From: Mycolicibacterium hodleri
GTDB taxonomy: Bacteria; Actinomycetota; Actinomycetes; Mycobacteriales; Mycobacteriaceae
NCBI RefSeq assembly: GCF_006439015.1
Contig: NZ_RCZG01000009.1
Span: 64,348 to 128,347 of the forward strand
Reading direction: 5' to 3'
Length of the DNA stretch: 64,000 bases
Every line of letters starts with the position of its first letter. Position 1 is the stretch's first letter. Shown in pieces: positions 1 through 8,088 of this stretch. The position numbers and the translations under genes were made by a program. The notes below the pieces were generated by a model. The model was given only the letters and a program-made list of their open reading frames with translations. It was not told where the DNA came from and made no database searches.

Positions 1-1
1 A

Positions 2-124
2 TCGGATCCGACGGGCGGGGTACTGCTGACGTTGTCGGGCAACGGGATCCTGACCGCGCCGACACTGCTGGCCGGCATCGACGGCGTGACCGCGATCCGC
101 CAGCTCGATGACGACCCCGACTAG
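2..124 (+). CDS. C-terminal end of an unidentified protein (partial)
   Basis: An open frame enters from the left edge and ends at a TAG at 122-124. The 40 visible residues end in GIDGVTAIRQLDDDPD. The shape (a short beta-type segment followed by 'GV.AI' and an acidic tail) resembles the ACT-like C-terminal domain of MgtC/SapB membrane proteins, but too little is present to claim this. Its stop codon overlaps the stop of the converging MFS gene by 2 bp. Confidence 0.4.
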   Translation, partial: SDPTGGVLLTLSGNGILTAPTLLAGIDGVTAIRQLDDDPD

Positions 125-1518
125 CCTCGGCCGCGGCTGGCGCGGTACGAGGCGACGGACCCGACTGCGGCGACGCCGGCCATCATCGCGAACAGCCACC
201 TGGCAGCGGTCGCATCGCCCCGATCGGTGAGGTTCACCACGACGCCGGCAAGTCCCGCGCCGAACGCACCGCTGATCAGCTGCACGGTGCTAATGGCAGC
301 GGCCGCGGTGCGTCCCTCGGCGGGGTCGTCACTACTACCCATTGCCCAGGCGGAGAGGTGGGGCCACGCCATTCCCACGCCGGCGCCGGTGATCACCAGT
401 GCCACTACCCACACCGCGATGACGAGAACTGGGGCGTCGTCGATCTGGCCGACGGCGGCGATCCCCAGCCCGGCAGCCATCACCAACGGCGCGACGGCGA
501 CGACTCGAACGATGACGCGGGACGTGGTCAGCGACGCGCTGGCGATTTCGCTGATGGTCCACCCGACTGCAACCGAGACGCCGAGGAATCCCGCCGCGAC
601 GGGCACCAGATGGGCCAGTCGCTGCCCGAACAACGGCACGTACATGTCCGCCATCGTCGCGGCCATCAAGACGCCGAGCGTGAGATAGATCCACTTCAAC
701 GGGCCGGGCCGAAAGGCCATGCGCGGCAGGACCGACGCGGTCGTTCGGCGGTCCACGACGAGGAACACCACCACCAGTGCCACACCTGCGAGGAGGAGGC
801 CGCCGGTCAGGGCGATGTTTCGGGCGATGCCCGCGGCGCTGACCGCCAGCGCGGCCACGCCGAGCAGCATCAACGACCACACCGGGATGCGGTCGGCCAT
901 GCGCCGGTCCGCGTCAGCCGTACGGCTGGGTAGCGCGAACGGCACCAACGCCACCATGGCCGCCGTCAGCAGTGCCAGCAGGCCGAAAGCCCAACGCCAC
1001 GAACCGAATTGCGCGAACAGTCCACCCGTGGCAGGCCCGACCAGAGTGCCGACGCCCCACATCGCCGATACGAGCGCCGACGCCTTGGTCCACAGCGACT
1101 GGGGCAACGCGGCGTTGATGACTGCGTAACCCAACCCGGCGAGTAGTCCACCGGCAGCGCCCTGCACCACGCGACCCACTAGGAGGAACTCCATGCTCGG
1201 CGCCACGGCACACAGCACGCTGCCCACACCGAACACGCCGAGGCCGGCCACGTAGGCCCCCCTCGGCCCGAGCTTCGTCAGTACCGAGCTCACCGTGGTG
1301 GCCGCCACCACCGACGCCACCAAGTACACGGTCGTCACCCATGCGTAGAGCCGTTCGCCGCCGATCTCGGCGATGGTGCTCGGCAGCAGACTGATGGTGA
1401 GGAACTCATTTGTCGCATATAGCGCGACGCCACCAGCCAGAACAGTCGAGGCGCCAAGGTATCTGGGTCCCAGCAGGTCTGCCCAGCTGCCACTCGGGGG
1501 GCTGTCGGTCCGGGTCAC
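121..1518 (-). CDS. MFS family drug efflux transporter (Rv1634-like)
   Basis: A 465-residue, very hydrophobic protein of the major facilitator superfamily, predicted to pump drugs out of the cell using the proton gradient. The N-terminal half shows the family pattern of DxTIVxxALP-type first helix (here NEFLTISLLPS), an SxLxxxLGPR loop, and the GRVVQGAAGG motif of drug:H+ antiporters. Position next to uvrB matches Rv1634 of M. tuberculosis, annotated as a drug efflux protein. The start is GTG. There is no clear Shine-Dalgarno; a TACGGT -10 ends 7 nt upstream, so the mRNA is probably leaderless. A perfect palindrome sits against that -10 and is a likely operator. The substrate is unknown. Confidence 0.85.
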   Translation of the reverse strand: MTRTDSPPSGSWADLLGPRYLGASTVLAGGVALYATNEFLTISLLPSTIAEIGGERLYAWVTTVYLVASVVAATTVSSVLTKLGPRGAYVAGLGVFGVGSVLCAVAPSMEFLLVGRVVQGAAGGLLAGLGYAVINAALPQSLWTKASALVSAMWGVGTLVGPATGGLFAQFGSWRWAFGLLALLTAAMVALVPFALPSRTADADRRMADRIPVWSLMLLGVAALAVSAAGIARNIALTGGLLLAGVALVVVFLVVDRRTTASVLPRMAFRPGPLKWIYLTLGVLMAATMADMYVPLFGQRLAHLVPVAAGFLGVSVAVGWTISEIASASLTTSRVIVRVVAVAPLVMAAGLGIAAVGQIDDAPVLVIAVWVVALVITGAGVGMAWPHLSAWAMGSSDDPAEGRTAAAAISTVQLISGAFGAGLAGVVVNLTDRGDATAARWLFAMMAGVAAVGSVASYRASRGRG

Positions 1519-1525
1519 GTAATCA

Positions 1526-1531
1526 ACCGTA
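1526..1531 (-). promoter_or_regulatory. -10 hexamer of the MFS gene, leaderless type
   Basis: TACGGT on the minus strand, ending 7 nt before the GTG start. This fits the TANNNT -10 spacing of leaderless mycobacterial transcripts. Inferred by pattern only. Confidence 0.45.
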
Positions 1532-1555
1532 TGAGCTCAACCATGGTTGAGCTCA
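1532..1555. promoter_or_regulatory. Perfect 24-bp palindrome, probable operator
   Basis: The half-site TGAGCTCAACCA is followed directly by its exact reverse complement. It lies between the uvrB stop and the MFS start and touches the MFS -10 hexamer, covering the -35 region. A dyad in this place is typical of a TetR- or MarR-type repressor site. As RNA it could also form a 12-bp hairpin after uvrB, but there is no loop and no U-tract, so operator is preferred. Confidence 0.6.
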
Positions 1556-1574
1556 AGACGCAGTCGGACTCTTG

Positions 1575-3737
1575 TCACTTCAGACCGGCGGCATCCATGC
1601 CGCGAAGCTCCTTCTTCAGATCGGCGATCTCGTCGCGGATGCGACCCGCCAGCTCGAACTGCAGGTCCCGCGCTGCGGCCATCATCTGCGCGGTGAGGTC
1701 CTTGATCAGATCGGCGAGCTCCGCCCTCGGCATGTTCGCCGTGTCCCGCCCCTCAGCGATCCCCGCACTGACGGCGCGGCCCGGTTCCCCCTGCGCCCGT
1801 CGGCCTCGTGACGCATTGCGGCCGGAGCCGCCCACGTCGACCGTCGCGTCGGTGTCGTCAGCCTCCCGGTAAACCTGGTCGAGAATGTCGGCAATCTTCT
1901 TCCGCAGTGGTTGGGGGTCCACACCGTGGGCCTCGTTGTACGCAATCTGCTTGGTCCGGCGGCGATCGGTCTCCTCGATGGCTTGCGCCATCGAATCGGT
2001 GATCTTGTCGGCGTACATGTGGACTTCGCCGGACACGTTGCGCGCCGCGCGACCGATGGTCTGGATGAGACTGCGCGCCGAGCGGAGGAAGCCCTCTTTG
2101 TCGGCGTCGAGGATCGATACCAGCGACACCTCGGGGAGGTCGAGACCTTCGCGCAGCAAGTTGATGCCGACCAACACGTCGTACTCACCGAGCCGCAACT
2201 GCCGCAGCAGCTCCACCCGACGCAGCGTGTCAACCTCTGAATGGAGATACCGAACACGGATGCCGAGCTCGAGTAGGTAGTCGGTCAGGTCCTCGGCCAT
2301 CTTCTTGGTCAGCGTGGTGACCAGGACGCGCTCGTCGAGTGCCGTGCGCTTGCGAATCTCCCCAATCAGGTCGTCGATCTGGCCCTTGGTGGGCTTGACC
2401 ACCACCTGCGGGTCCACCAGCCCGGTCGGGCGGATGACCTGCTCGACGAATTCGCCCGATGACTGGCTGAGCTCGTAGGGACCCGGCGTCGCCGATAGGT
2501 ACACCGTCTGGCCGACGCGATCGGCGAACTCCTCCCACGTCAGCGGCCGGTTGTCGACGGCCGACGGCAGGCGGAACCCGAAGTCGACCAAGTTCCGCTT
2601 GCGCGACATGTCACCCTCGTACATACCGCCGATCTGAGGCACGGTGACGTGGGACTCGTCGATGACCATCAGGAAGTCCTCGGGGAAGTAGTCCAGCAGC
2701 GTGGCAGGCGACGTACCCGCGGCCCGACCGTCGATGTGCCGGGAGTAGTTCTCGATGCCCGAACAGAACCCAACCTGCTTCATCATCTCGACGTCGTAGT
2801 TGGTGCGCATCCGAAGTCGTTGCGCCTCAAGCAGTTTACCTTGGCCTTCGAGCTCGGCCAGCCGTTCCTCGAGTTCCTTCTCGATGCTGGAGATGGCGTG
2901 CGCCATGCGCTCCGGACCGGCGACGTAATGCGTCGCGGGGAAGACGCGTAGCGAGTCGACCTTGCGCACCACGTCACCCGTCAGCGGGTGCATGTAGTAC
3001 AGCGCTTCGATCTCGTCCCCGAAGAACTCGATGCGGACCGCGAGCTCCTCGTAGCTCGGAATGATCTCCACGGTGTCGCCACGTACCCGGAACGATCCAC
3101 GGGTGAAGGCCATGTCGTTGCGGGTGTACTGCACGTCGACCAGCAGTCGCAGGAGGCCGTCGCGCGGCACTTCGTCGCCTACGGTGAGCTCGACGGAGCG
3201 GTCGAGATACGACTGCGGCGTACCGAGGCCGTAGATGCAGGAGACCGATGCCACCACCACCACGTCGCGTCGGGACAGCAGGTTCGACGTCGCGGAGTGC
3301 CTGAGCCTCTCGACGTCGTCGTTGACCGAGCTGTCCTTCTCGATGTACGTGTCGGTTTGCGCGATGTACGCCTCGGGTTGGTAGTAGTCGTAGTAGGACA
3401 CGAAGTACTCGACGGCGTTGTTGGGCAACATCTCTCGGAGCTCGTTGGCCAACTGGGCGGCCAGCGTCTTGTTGGGGGCCATGATGAGCGTGGGCCGCTG
3501 CAGCTTCTCGATGAGCCACGCCGTGGTCGCCGACTTGCCGGTACCGGTGGCGCCCAGAAGAACAACGTCGCGTTCCCCCGCGTTGATGCGGCGCTCCAAC
3601 TCGGCGATGGCGGCGGGCTGATCGCCGGCCGGGGAATGCTCGCTGACCACCTCGAAGGCGCCGCCGGTACGCACGACATCATCGACGGCTCGGTATTCCG
3701 AGTGCGCCACGACGGGATATTCGGTAGCAAAAGCCAT
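1575..3737 (-). CDS. uvrB: UvrABC system protein B (excinuclease subunit)
   Basis: UvrB is the damage-verifying helicase-like subunit of nucleotide excision repair. It receives DNA from UvrA and recruits UvrC for incision. Seen here: Walker A GATGTGKS, the beta-hairpin region with YYDYYQPEAY, the DESH Walker B, helicase motifs QTIGRAARN near residue 530, and a C-terminal UVR domain ending in LKKELRGMDAAGLK. The protein is nearly identical in plan to mycobacterial UvrB (about 720 residues). An in-frame start at 3794 would add 19 residues, but the ATG at 3737 gives the conserved MAFATEYPVVAHSEYR N-terminus and is preferred. Confidence 0.98.
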   Translation of the reverse strand: MAFATEYPVVAHSEYRAVDDVVRTGGAFEVVSEHSPAGDQPAAIAELERRINAGERDVVLLGATGTGKSATTAWLIEKLQRPTLIMAPNKTLAAQLANELREMLPNNAVEYFVSYYDYYQPEAYIAQTDTYIEKDSSVNDDVERLRHSATSNLLSRRDVVVVASVSCIYGLGTPQSYLDRSVELTVGDEVPRDGLLRLLVDVQYTRNDMAFTRGSFRVRGDTVEIIPSYEELAVRIEFFGDEIEALYYMHPLTGDVVRKVDSLRVFPATHYVAGPERMAHAISSIEKELEERLAELEGQGKLLEAQRLRMRTNYDVEMMKQVGFCSGIENYSRHIDGRAAGTSPATLLDYFPEDFLMVIDESHVTVPQIGGMYEGDMSRKRNLVDFGFRLPSAVDNRPLTWEEFADRVGQTVYLSATPGPYELSQSSGEFVEQVIRPTGLVDPQVVVKPTKGQIDDLIGEIRKRTALDERVLVTTLTKKMAEDLTDYLLELGIRVRYLHSEVDTLRRVELLRQLRLGEYDVLVGINLLREGLDLPEVSLVSILDADKEGFLRSARSLIQTIGRAARNVSGEVHMYADKITDSMAQAIEETDRRRTKQIAYNEAHGVDPQPLRKKIADILDQVYREADDTDATVDVGGSGRNASRGRRAQGEPGRAVSAGIAEGRDTANMPRAELADLIKDLTAQMMAAARDLQFELAGRIRDEIADLKKELRGMDAAGLK

Positions 3738-3794
3738 GTTCACCAGGTTAGAACCAACCACCGACAAGTGCTGTTCCCGCCGGCGGGTGGACAT

Positions 3795-3800
3795 TATTGT
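3795..3800 (+). promoter_or_regulatory. -10 hexamer of the small membrane protein gene
   Basis: TATTGT ends 6 nt before the ATG at 3807, the leaderless mycobacterial arrangement. It lies in the 69-bp region between the divergent uvrB and membrane-protein starts. Confidence 0.4.
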
Positions 3801-3806
3801 GACGCA

Positions 3807-4109
3807 ATGCCCGAAGCCCTGCGGATCGCACTGAGAGTGCTGGGTCTGGCGCTATTGGCGATCTGCGTGACGTCGGTCGTGCTGCTGTTCCGGCCCGGAC
3901 CCGCGGGGGTTGCCGAGGCGATGGGCGTCACCTGCGGGGATGACCGCTCCAGCATGCAGTCCCACCAGTGCTCGTCCTTCGACGCGGTGAGCGTGTTGTG
4001 GACGGTCATCTGGGTCTCGTTCGTCGCAGGCGTAACCCTGCGCATCGGTACGCGGCCCGCGGGCCGGGCGCCCAGGACGTTGGACCTGCGATGGCTGCGG
4101 GCACGGTGA
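3807..4109 (+). CDS. Small membrane protein of unknown function
   Basis: A 100-residue protein with two predicted membrane segments (about residues 9-29 and 62-80). The loop between them holds three cysteines (MGVTCGDDRSSMQSHQC), so it may form a disulfide outside the membrane. No family is recognised. It overlaps the following DUF402 gene by 19 bp, which suggests translational coupling. It is divergent from uvrB. Confidence 0.6.
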   Translation: MPEALRIALRVLGLALLAICVTSVVLLFRPGPAGVAEAMGVTCGDDRSSMQSHQCSSFDAVSVLWTVIWVSFVAGVTLRIGTRPAGRAPRTLDLRWLRAR

Positions 4110-4624
4110 CCGGCGCCCTGCACCCGCCCAAACGCGAGACCTTCGACGTGGCGGCCCACACGAACACCGATCCCAAGGGCATCGTGCGCGACGTCGACGA
4201 GTATCACGAGCAGCCGTGGGGGCTCTACATGGCGAGGCCGACACCAGGGCGCGCGCAATTTCACTACCTGGAGTCATGGCTGCTGCCGTCGCTGAGCCTG
4301 CGGGCGTCGATCTTCCACTTCAATCCCGGCTACGAACGCGATCAGGACTTCTATTTGGACATCGGCCCAATCCTCGTCGACGGCCAGGTCTGGCGTACCC
4401 AGGACCATTACCTCGACCTCGTCGTCCGCACCGGCACGGCCGTCGAGCTCATCGACGTCGACGAGCTGTTCGAGGCGGTCCGCCAAGGCCTGATGACCTC
4501 GGAGACCGCCAGCGCGGCAGTGCAGACCGCTGTCAGCGCAATCGACGGTCTGTCCCGGCATGGGTACCACCTCGACCAGTGGCTGGCGGACCATGAAATG
4601 GTCCTCACCTGGCGAGCGGCGTAA
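4091..4624 (+). CDS. DUF402 domain protein (Rv1632c-like)
   Basis: A 177-residue cytosolic protein that matches the DUF402 fold, with the family pattern PWGLYMARP, FHYLESWLLP and YYLD-type strand (DQDFYLDIGPI) followed by DHYLDLVV. DUF402 domains occur in FomD-like nucleotide phosphatases, but the catalytic activity here cannot be read from sequence. The M. tuberculosis counterpart Rv1632c lies in the same place between uvrB and coaE. The ATG at 4091 overlaps the previous stop; a GTG 15 nt further in would also be possible. Confidence 0.8.
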   Translation: MAAGTVTGALHPPKRETFDVAAHTNTDPKGIVRDVDEYHEQPWGLYMARPTPGRAQFHYLESWLLPSLSLRASIFHFNPGYERDQDFYLDIGPILVDGQVWRTQDHYLDLVVRTGTAVELIDVDELFEAVRQGLMTSETASAAVQTAVSAIDGLSRHGYHLDQWLADHEMVLTWRAA

Positions 4625-4627
4625 AGT
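4622..4627 (+). promoter_or_regulatory. -10 hexamer of the secreted protein gene
   Basis: TAAAGT, made partly of the TAA stop of the DUF402 gene, ends 8 nt before the ATG at 4636. Probably a leaderless promoter. Confidence 0.4.
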
Positions 4628-4635
4628 CTGCGTTC

Positions 4636-5214
4636 ATGAGCTTGACTAAGCGTGTGCTGGCGGCGGGCGTTGCGGCGACCCTCCTGCTACTTGGCGCACA
4701 GTTGCTCCCTGCGGCCGTGCAGGCCGATCCCGGTGTTCCGCCCGGCCCCGATGCCACCGAGCAGTCGGCCGATACGCCGCCTCCCCCGCCCGAAGCGACG
4801 ACCGACTTCGGCCCGGGGCCATACAACGTGGTCTACCGGGCCCGGGTCGACGGCGTGTCCCGGGGCGCGACGATCAGCTATGCGATGGCAGACGATCAGG
4901 TCAACACCGCGGAGCCGACGATGGTCCCGGGCCGCACGTTCGAGGCGACGGGTGTGGTGACGCAGACCCAAAAGGCCGGCATGCAGGTGGCCATCCAATG
5001 GCCGTACTCGGCGAGTCTGCACTGTGAGATCCTCGTCAACGACCAAATCATCGCCGAAGCCGATCAGTTCGTCGCGCCGCGGCTCACGCCCCAGCACAAC
5101 GACCCGGGCTACGGCGTGCTCAGCTGCGGAACGGTGACCAACTTCCCGACCGGTAACACGGCGCCGATCGACGCGCCCGCACCTGCTCCCGCCGACCCCG
5201 CTCCGGCCGCCTGA
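4636..5214 (+). CDS. Secreted or surface protein with proline-rich linker
   Basis: A 192-residue protein with a signal peptide (hydrophobic core about residues 8-28, cleavage near AVQA-DPG). A TPPPPPEATT linker follows, then a domain of about 100 residues with the pattern YNVVYRARVDGVSRGATISYAM, and a Pro/Ala-rich tail. The central domain resembles the beta-rich MmpS-type domain (a Y-x-V ... ATISY core), but this is only a resemblance. The two cysteines (LHCEI and LSCGT) could pair after export. It converges on coaE with a 7-bp gap. Confidence 0.7.
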   Translation: MSLTKRVLAAGVAATLLLLGAQLLPAAVQADPGVPPGPDATEQSADTPPPPPEATTDFGPGPYNVVYRARVDGVSRGATISYAMADDQVNTAEPTMVPGRTFEATGVVTQTQKAGMQVAIQWPYSASLHCEILVNDQIIAEADQFVAPRLTPQHNDPGYGVLSCGTVTNFPTGNTAPIDAPAPAPADPAPAA

Positions 5215-5221
5215 CGTCGAC

Positions 5222-6400
5222 TCAGGGCTCCCAGCCCGTCGCGTCGGCCCACGCCCACGCGCGGCGGTAGGCGTCGTCGAACCACGGCTCCTTGGCGTCG
5301 GCGTAGGCGCCCGTGGTGTCGTGGCCCTGCGCCGCCACGCTGCGCTTGAGTTCGAGGTACTCGTCGCGCACCGCGGGCTCGGCGGTGACCCAGTCGCGGA
5401 ACAGCAGGGCGAACCGCTGCCCCGGTGAGCCATCGACGCGCAAGTGCACGTTGGTGGGGCGACCTGGATCGGCAGAGGCGTGAAAGCGCTTGTGCCACAA
5501 CGCCACGTCGTCGCCGTGGGCGACGTCCTCGGTGATCTCGTCGATGCGCGGATAGCCCGCGGCGAGGAGCCCGTCCACGAGCTCGTCGGCGACCTCGAGT
5601 GACGGCAGGGTCACCTGGACGTCGATCACGTTCTTGGCGTCGAGACCGGGGACCGCCGTCGACCCCACGTGGTCGATGCGCACGGCCCGATGACCGCAGA
5701 CGGTGTTCAGTCGCTTCAGGATCCGGTCGGCCTGGTCGGCCCACGTGGGATCGGCCGGGACCAGTCGCGGCTCGACGACGGCGGGCACGCCTGCGTCGAG
5801 GTTGCGAGCGAACGGCACGACGCGGCCATGCCACAGCTCCATCGCGCTGCGCGTGAGCTCGTCGGCGCCGCCGTGGTTCTCCAACCAGACATCGGCCACC
5901 AGTCGGCGGTCGGCCTCCGTCGCCTGTGCGGCGATCCGTGCCCTGGCGTCGGCCTCGGTGAACCCGCGGTGTTCGATGAGCCGCGCGACCCGCGTGTCCT
6001 CGTCGGCATGCACGATGACCACCAGCGGGAACATCGGCGCCATCTGCGACTCCACCAGCAGCGGAATGTCTTCGATGATCACGGCGTCCGACGGCGCCGC
6101 GTCGATCAACTCGACGCGCCGCTTGCCCACCAGCGGATGCACGATCGCATTCAGGGTTTTGCGTGCGTCTTCGTTGGAAAACGCCACTGCCGCCAAGGCG
6201 GGGCGGTTCAACGCCCCGTCGGGAAGGAGGATCTCCGAGCCGAACGCCTCCACCAGCGCGGCCAACCCCTCCGTGCCGGGCTGAACCACCTCCCGCGAGA
6301 TGACGTCCCCGTCGACGACGATGCCGCCGAGTTCGCTGAATGTCGAGGACACCGTTGACTTTCCGGCACCGATGCCGCCGGTCAATCCGATACGAAGCAC
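5222..6400 (-). CDS. coaE: Dephospho-CoA kinase with C-terminal GrpB/UPF0157 domain
   Basis: CoaE phosphorylates the 3'-OH of dephospho-CoA, the last step of coenzyme A synthesis. Residues 1 to about 195 are the kinase, with P-loop GGIGAGKST at the N-terminus and the lid-like RIEHRGFTEADARARI region. From about residue 215 a GrpB/UPF0157 nucleotidyltransferase-like domain follows (DHVGSTAVPGLDAKNVIDVQV). This two-domain form of about 400 residues is normal for mycobacterial CoaE (Rv1631). It lies downstream of rpsA across a strong hairpin, so it may have its own promoter or depend on readthrough. Confidence 0.95.
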   Translation of the reverse strand: MLRIGLTGGIGAGKSTVSSTFSELGGIVVDGDVISREVVQPGTEGLAALVEAFGSEILLPDGALNRPALAAVAFSNEDARKTLNAIVHPLVGKRRVELIDAAPSDAVIIEDIPLLVESQMAPMFPLVVIVHADEDTRVARLIEHRGFTEADARARIAAQATEADRRLVADVWLENHGGADELTRSAMELWHGRVVPFARNLDAGVPAVVEPRLVPADPTWADQADRILKRLNTVCGHRAVRIDHVGSTAVPGLDAKNVIDVQVTLPSLEVADELVDGLLAAGYPRIDEITEDVAHGDDVALWHKRFHASADPGRPTNVHLRVDGSPGQRFALLFRDWVTAEPAVRDEYLELKRSVAAQGHDTTGAYADAKEPWFDDAYRRAWAWADATGWEP

Positions 6401-6431
6401 GGCACCAGTGTGTCAGGGTGCCGAGACGACG

Positions 6432-6460
6432 AACGCCCCGGCTCGGTGAGCCGGGGCGTT
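6432..6460 (-). terminator. Strong hairpin between rpsA and coaE
   Basis: A 13-bp perfect stem (AACGCCCCGGCTC) with a 3-nt loop, starting 14 bp beyond the rpsA stop. There is no U-run, as is common for mycobacterial terminators. Confidence 0.7.
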
Positions 6461-6473
6461 TGTCGTACTGAAC

Positions 6474-7928
6474 TTAGGCGTTGCCTGCGAGCTTCTCCCG
6501 CAGCGCGGCCAGCTGAGCATCGCTGGCCAGCGTTCCGCCGGAGGGCTCTCCCGAGCTCGACGACGAAGAGGTGGAGCCATTGGCGGTGGCAGGCCGGCTG
6601 GCCGCTTCCGCGTCGGCTGCCGCAAACTTCTCCATCTGCGCGGTGTGCATCTTGTGGCGACGCTCGGCCTCGGCGTACCGGGCCTCCCACTCGTCACGCT
6701 GCTTCTCGAAGCCCTCGAGCCACTCGTTGGTCTCGGAGTCGAAGCCCTCGGGGAAGATGTAGTTGCCCGCTTCGTCGTAGCTGTCGGCCATGCCGTACTT
6801 CGACGGATCGAACTCCTCGGTATAGTCCTCGTTGGCCTGCTTGAGGCTCAGCGAGATCCGACGACGATCCAGGTCGATGTCGATGACCTTGACCATCGCG
6901 TCGTCGCCGACCTGGACCACCTGGTCCGGGACCTCGACGTGGCGCTCGGAGAGCTCCGAGATGTGCACCAGGCCCTCGATGCCCTCCTCGACGCGGACGA
7001 ACGCACCGAACGGGACCAGCTTGGTGACCTTGCCGGGAACGATCTGCCCGATCGCGTGGGTGCGCGCGAAGTGGCGCCACGGATCTTCCTGAGTTGCCTT
7101 GAGCGACAGCGAAACCCGCTCGCGGTCCATGTCGACGTCGAGAACCTCGACGGTGACCTCGTCGCCGACGGTGACGACCTCGGACGGGTGGTCGATGTGC
7201 TTCCAGGACAGCTCGGAGACGTGCACCAGGCCGTCGACGCCGCCCAGGTCCACGAAGGCACCGAAGTTGACGATCGAGGAGACGACGCCCTTGCGGACCG
7301 CGCCCTTCTGCAGCTGGTTGAGGAACTCGCTGCGCACCTCGGACTGGGTCTGCTCGAGCCACGCACGACGCGACAGCACCACGTTGTTGCGGTTCTTGTC
7401 CAGCTCGATGATCTTGGCCTCGATCTCCTTGCCGATGTACGGCTGCAGATCGCGGACGCGACGCATCTCGACCAGGGACGCGGGAAGGAAGCCACGCAGG
7501 CCGATGTCGAGGATCAGGCCGCCCTTGACGACCTCGATGACGGTGCCCTTGACGGCCTCGTCCTTCTCCTTGAGCTCCTCGATGGTGCCCCAGGCGCGCT
7601 CGTACTGAGCGCGCTTCTTGGACAGAATCAGCCGACCTTCTTTGTCCTCCTTGGTGAGGACCAACGCTTCGATCTCATCGCCGACGGACACAACCTCTGA
7701 GGGGTCGACGTCGTGCTTGATCGAGAGTTCACGCGAAGGGATGACGCCTTCGGTCTTGTAACCGATGTCGAGCAAGACTTCGTCGCGGTCGACCTTGACG
7801 ATGGTTCCTTCGACGATGTCGCCATCGTTGAAGTACTTGATGGTCTTGTCGATCGCGGCCATGAAATCCTCGGCCGAGCCAATGTCGTTGATGGCTACTT
7901 GCGGCGAGGTGATGGAGGGGCTTGGCAT
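6474..7928 (-). CDS. rpsA: 30S ribosomal protein S1
   Basis: S1 helps bind mRNA to the 30S subunit. In M. tuberculosis it has also been reported as a target of pyrazinoic acid and a trans-translation factor. Four S1 RNA-binding repeats are visible at roughly residues 35-105, 120-190, 205-275 and 290-360, each with the GxVxxxxxFGAFVDLG- or DIGLRGFLP-type core. A low-complexity tail (SRPATANGSTSSSSSSGEPSGG) ends in LREKLAGNA. The actinobacterial four-repeat form of about 480 residues is expected. The ATG at 7928 gives the conserved MPSPSITSPQVAINDIG start. It is divergent from the PrsW gene, with a 160-bp promoter region between. Confidence 0.98.
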   Translation of the reverse strand: MPSPSITSPQVAINDIGSAEDFMAAIDKTIKYFNDGDIVEGTIVKVDRDEVLLDIGYKTEGVIPSRELSIKHDVDPSEVVSVGDEIEALVLTKEDKEGRLILSKKRAQYERAWGTIEELKEKDEAVKGTVIEVVKGGLILDIGLRGFLPASLVEMRRVRDLQPYIGKEIEAKIIELDKNRNNVVLSRRAWLEQTQSEVRSEFLNQLQKGAVRKGVVSSIVNFGAFVDLGGVDGLVHVSELSWKHIDHPSEVVTVGDEVTVEVLDVDMDRERVSLSLKATQEDPWRHFARTHAIGQIVPGKVTKLVPFGAFVRVEEGIEGLVHISELSERHVEVPDQVVQVGDDAMVKVIDIDLDRRRISLSLKQANEDYTEEFDPSKYGMADSYDEAGNYIFPEGFDSETNEWLEGFEKQRDEWEARYAEAERRHKMHTAQMEKFAAADAEAASRPATANGSTSSSSSSGEPSGGTLASDAQLAALREKLAGNA

Positions 7929-8076
7929 GTGGTGGGTGGCTCCGGACAGGTTTTATCGTAGGGACAGTTGTTATTGGTGTGCACTGGTGTTGCACGCGGT
8001 CGAGCGCGCACACGGGTACCCGAAGAGACTACTCGACCTGGTACACGCTGGACAAACCCGGGTCCGACCCGACCGC

Positions 8077-8082
8077 TAGGCT
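8077..8082 (+). promoter_or_regulatory. -10 hexamer of the PrsW-family gene
   Basis: TAGGCT ends 6 nt before the GTG start at 8089, the leaderless pattern. Confidence 0.45.
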
Positions 8083-8088
8083 GCCCTG

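Noticed and set aside
1532..1555. SOS (LexA) box near uvrB
   Set aside because: The dyad does not contain the mycobacterial TCGAAC-N4-GTTCGA pattern and lies after, not before, uvrB.
3738..3794. Longer UvrB start
   Set aside because: The extra 19 residues have no family similarity; ATG 3737 gives the standard N-terminus.
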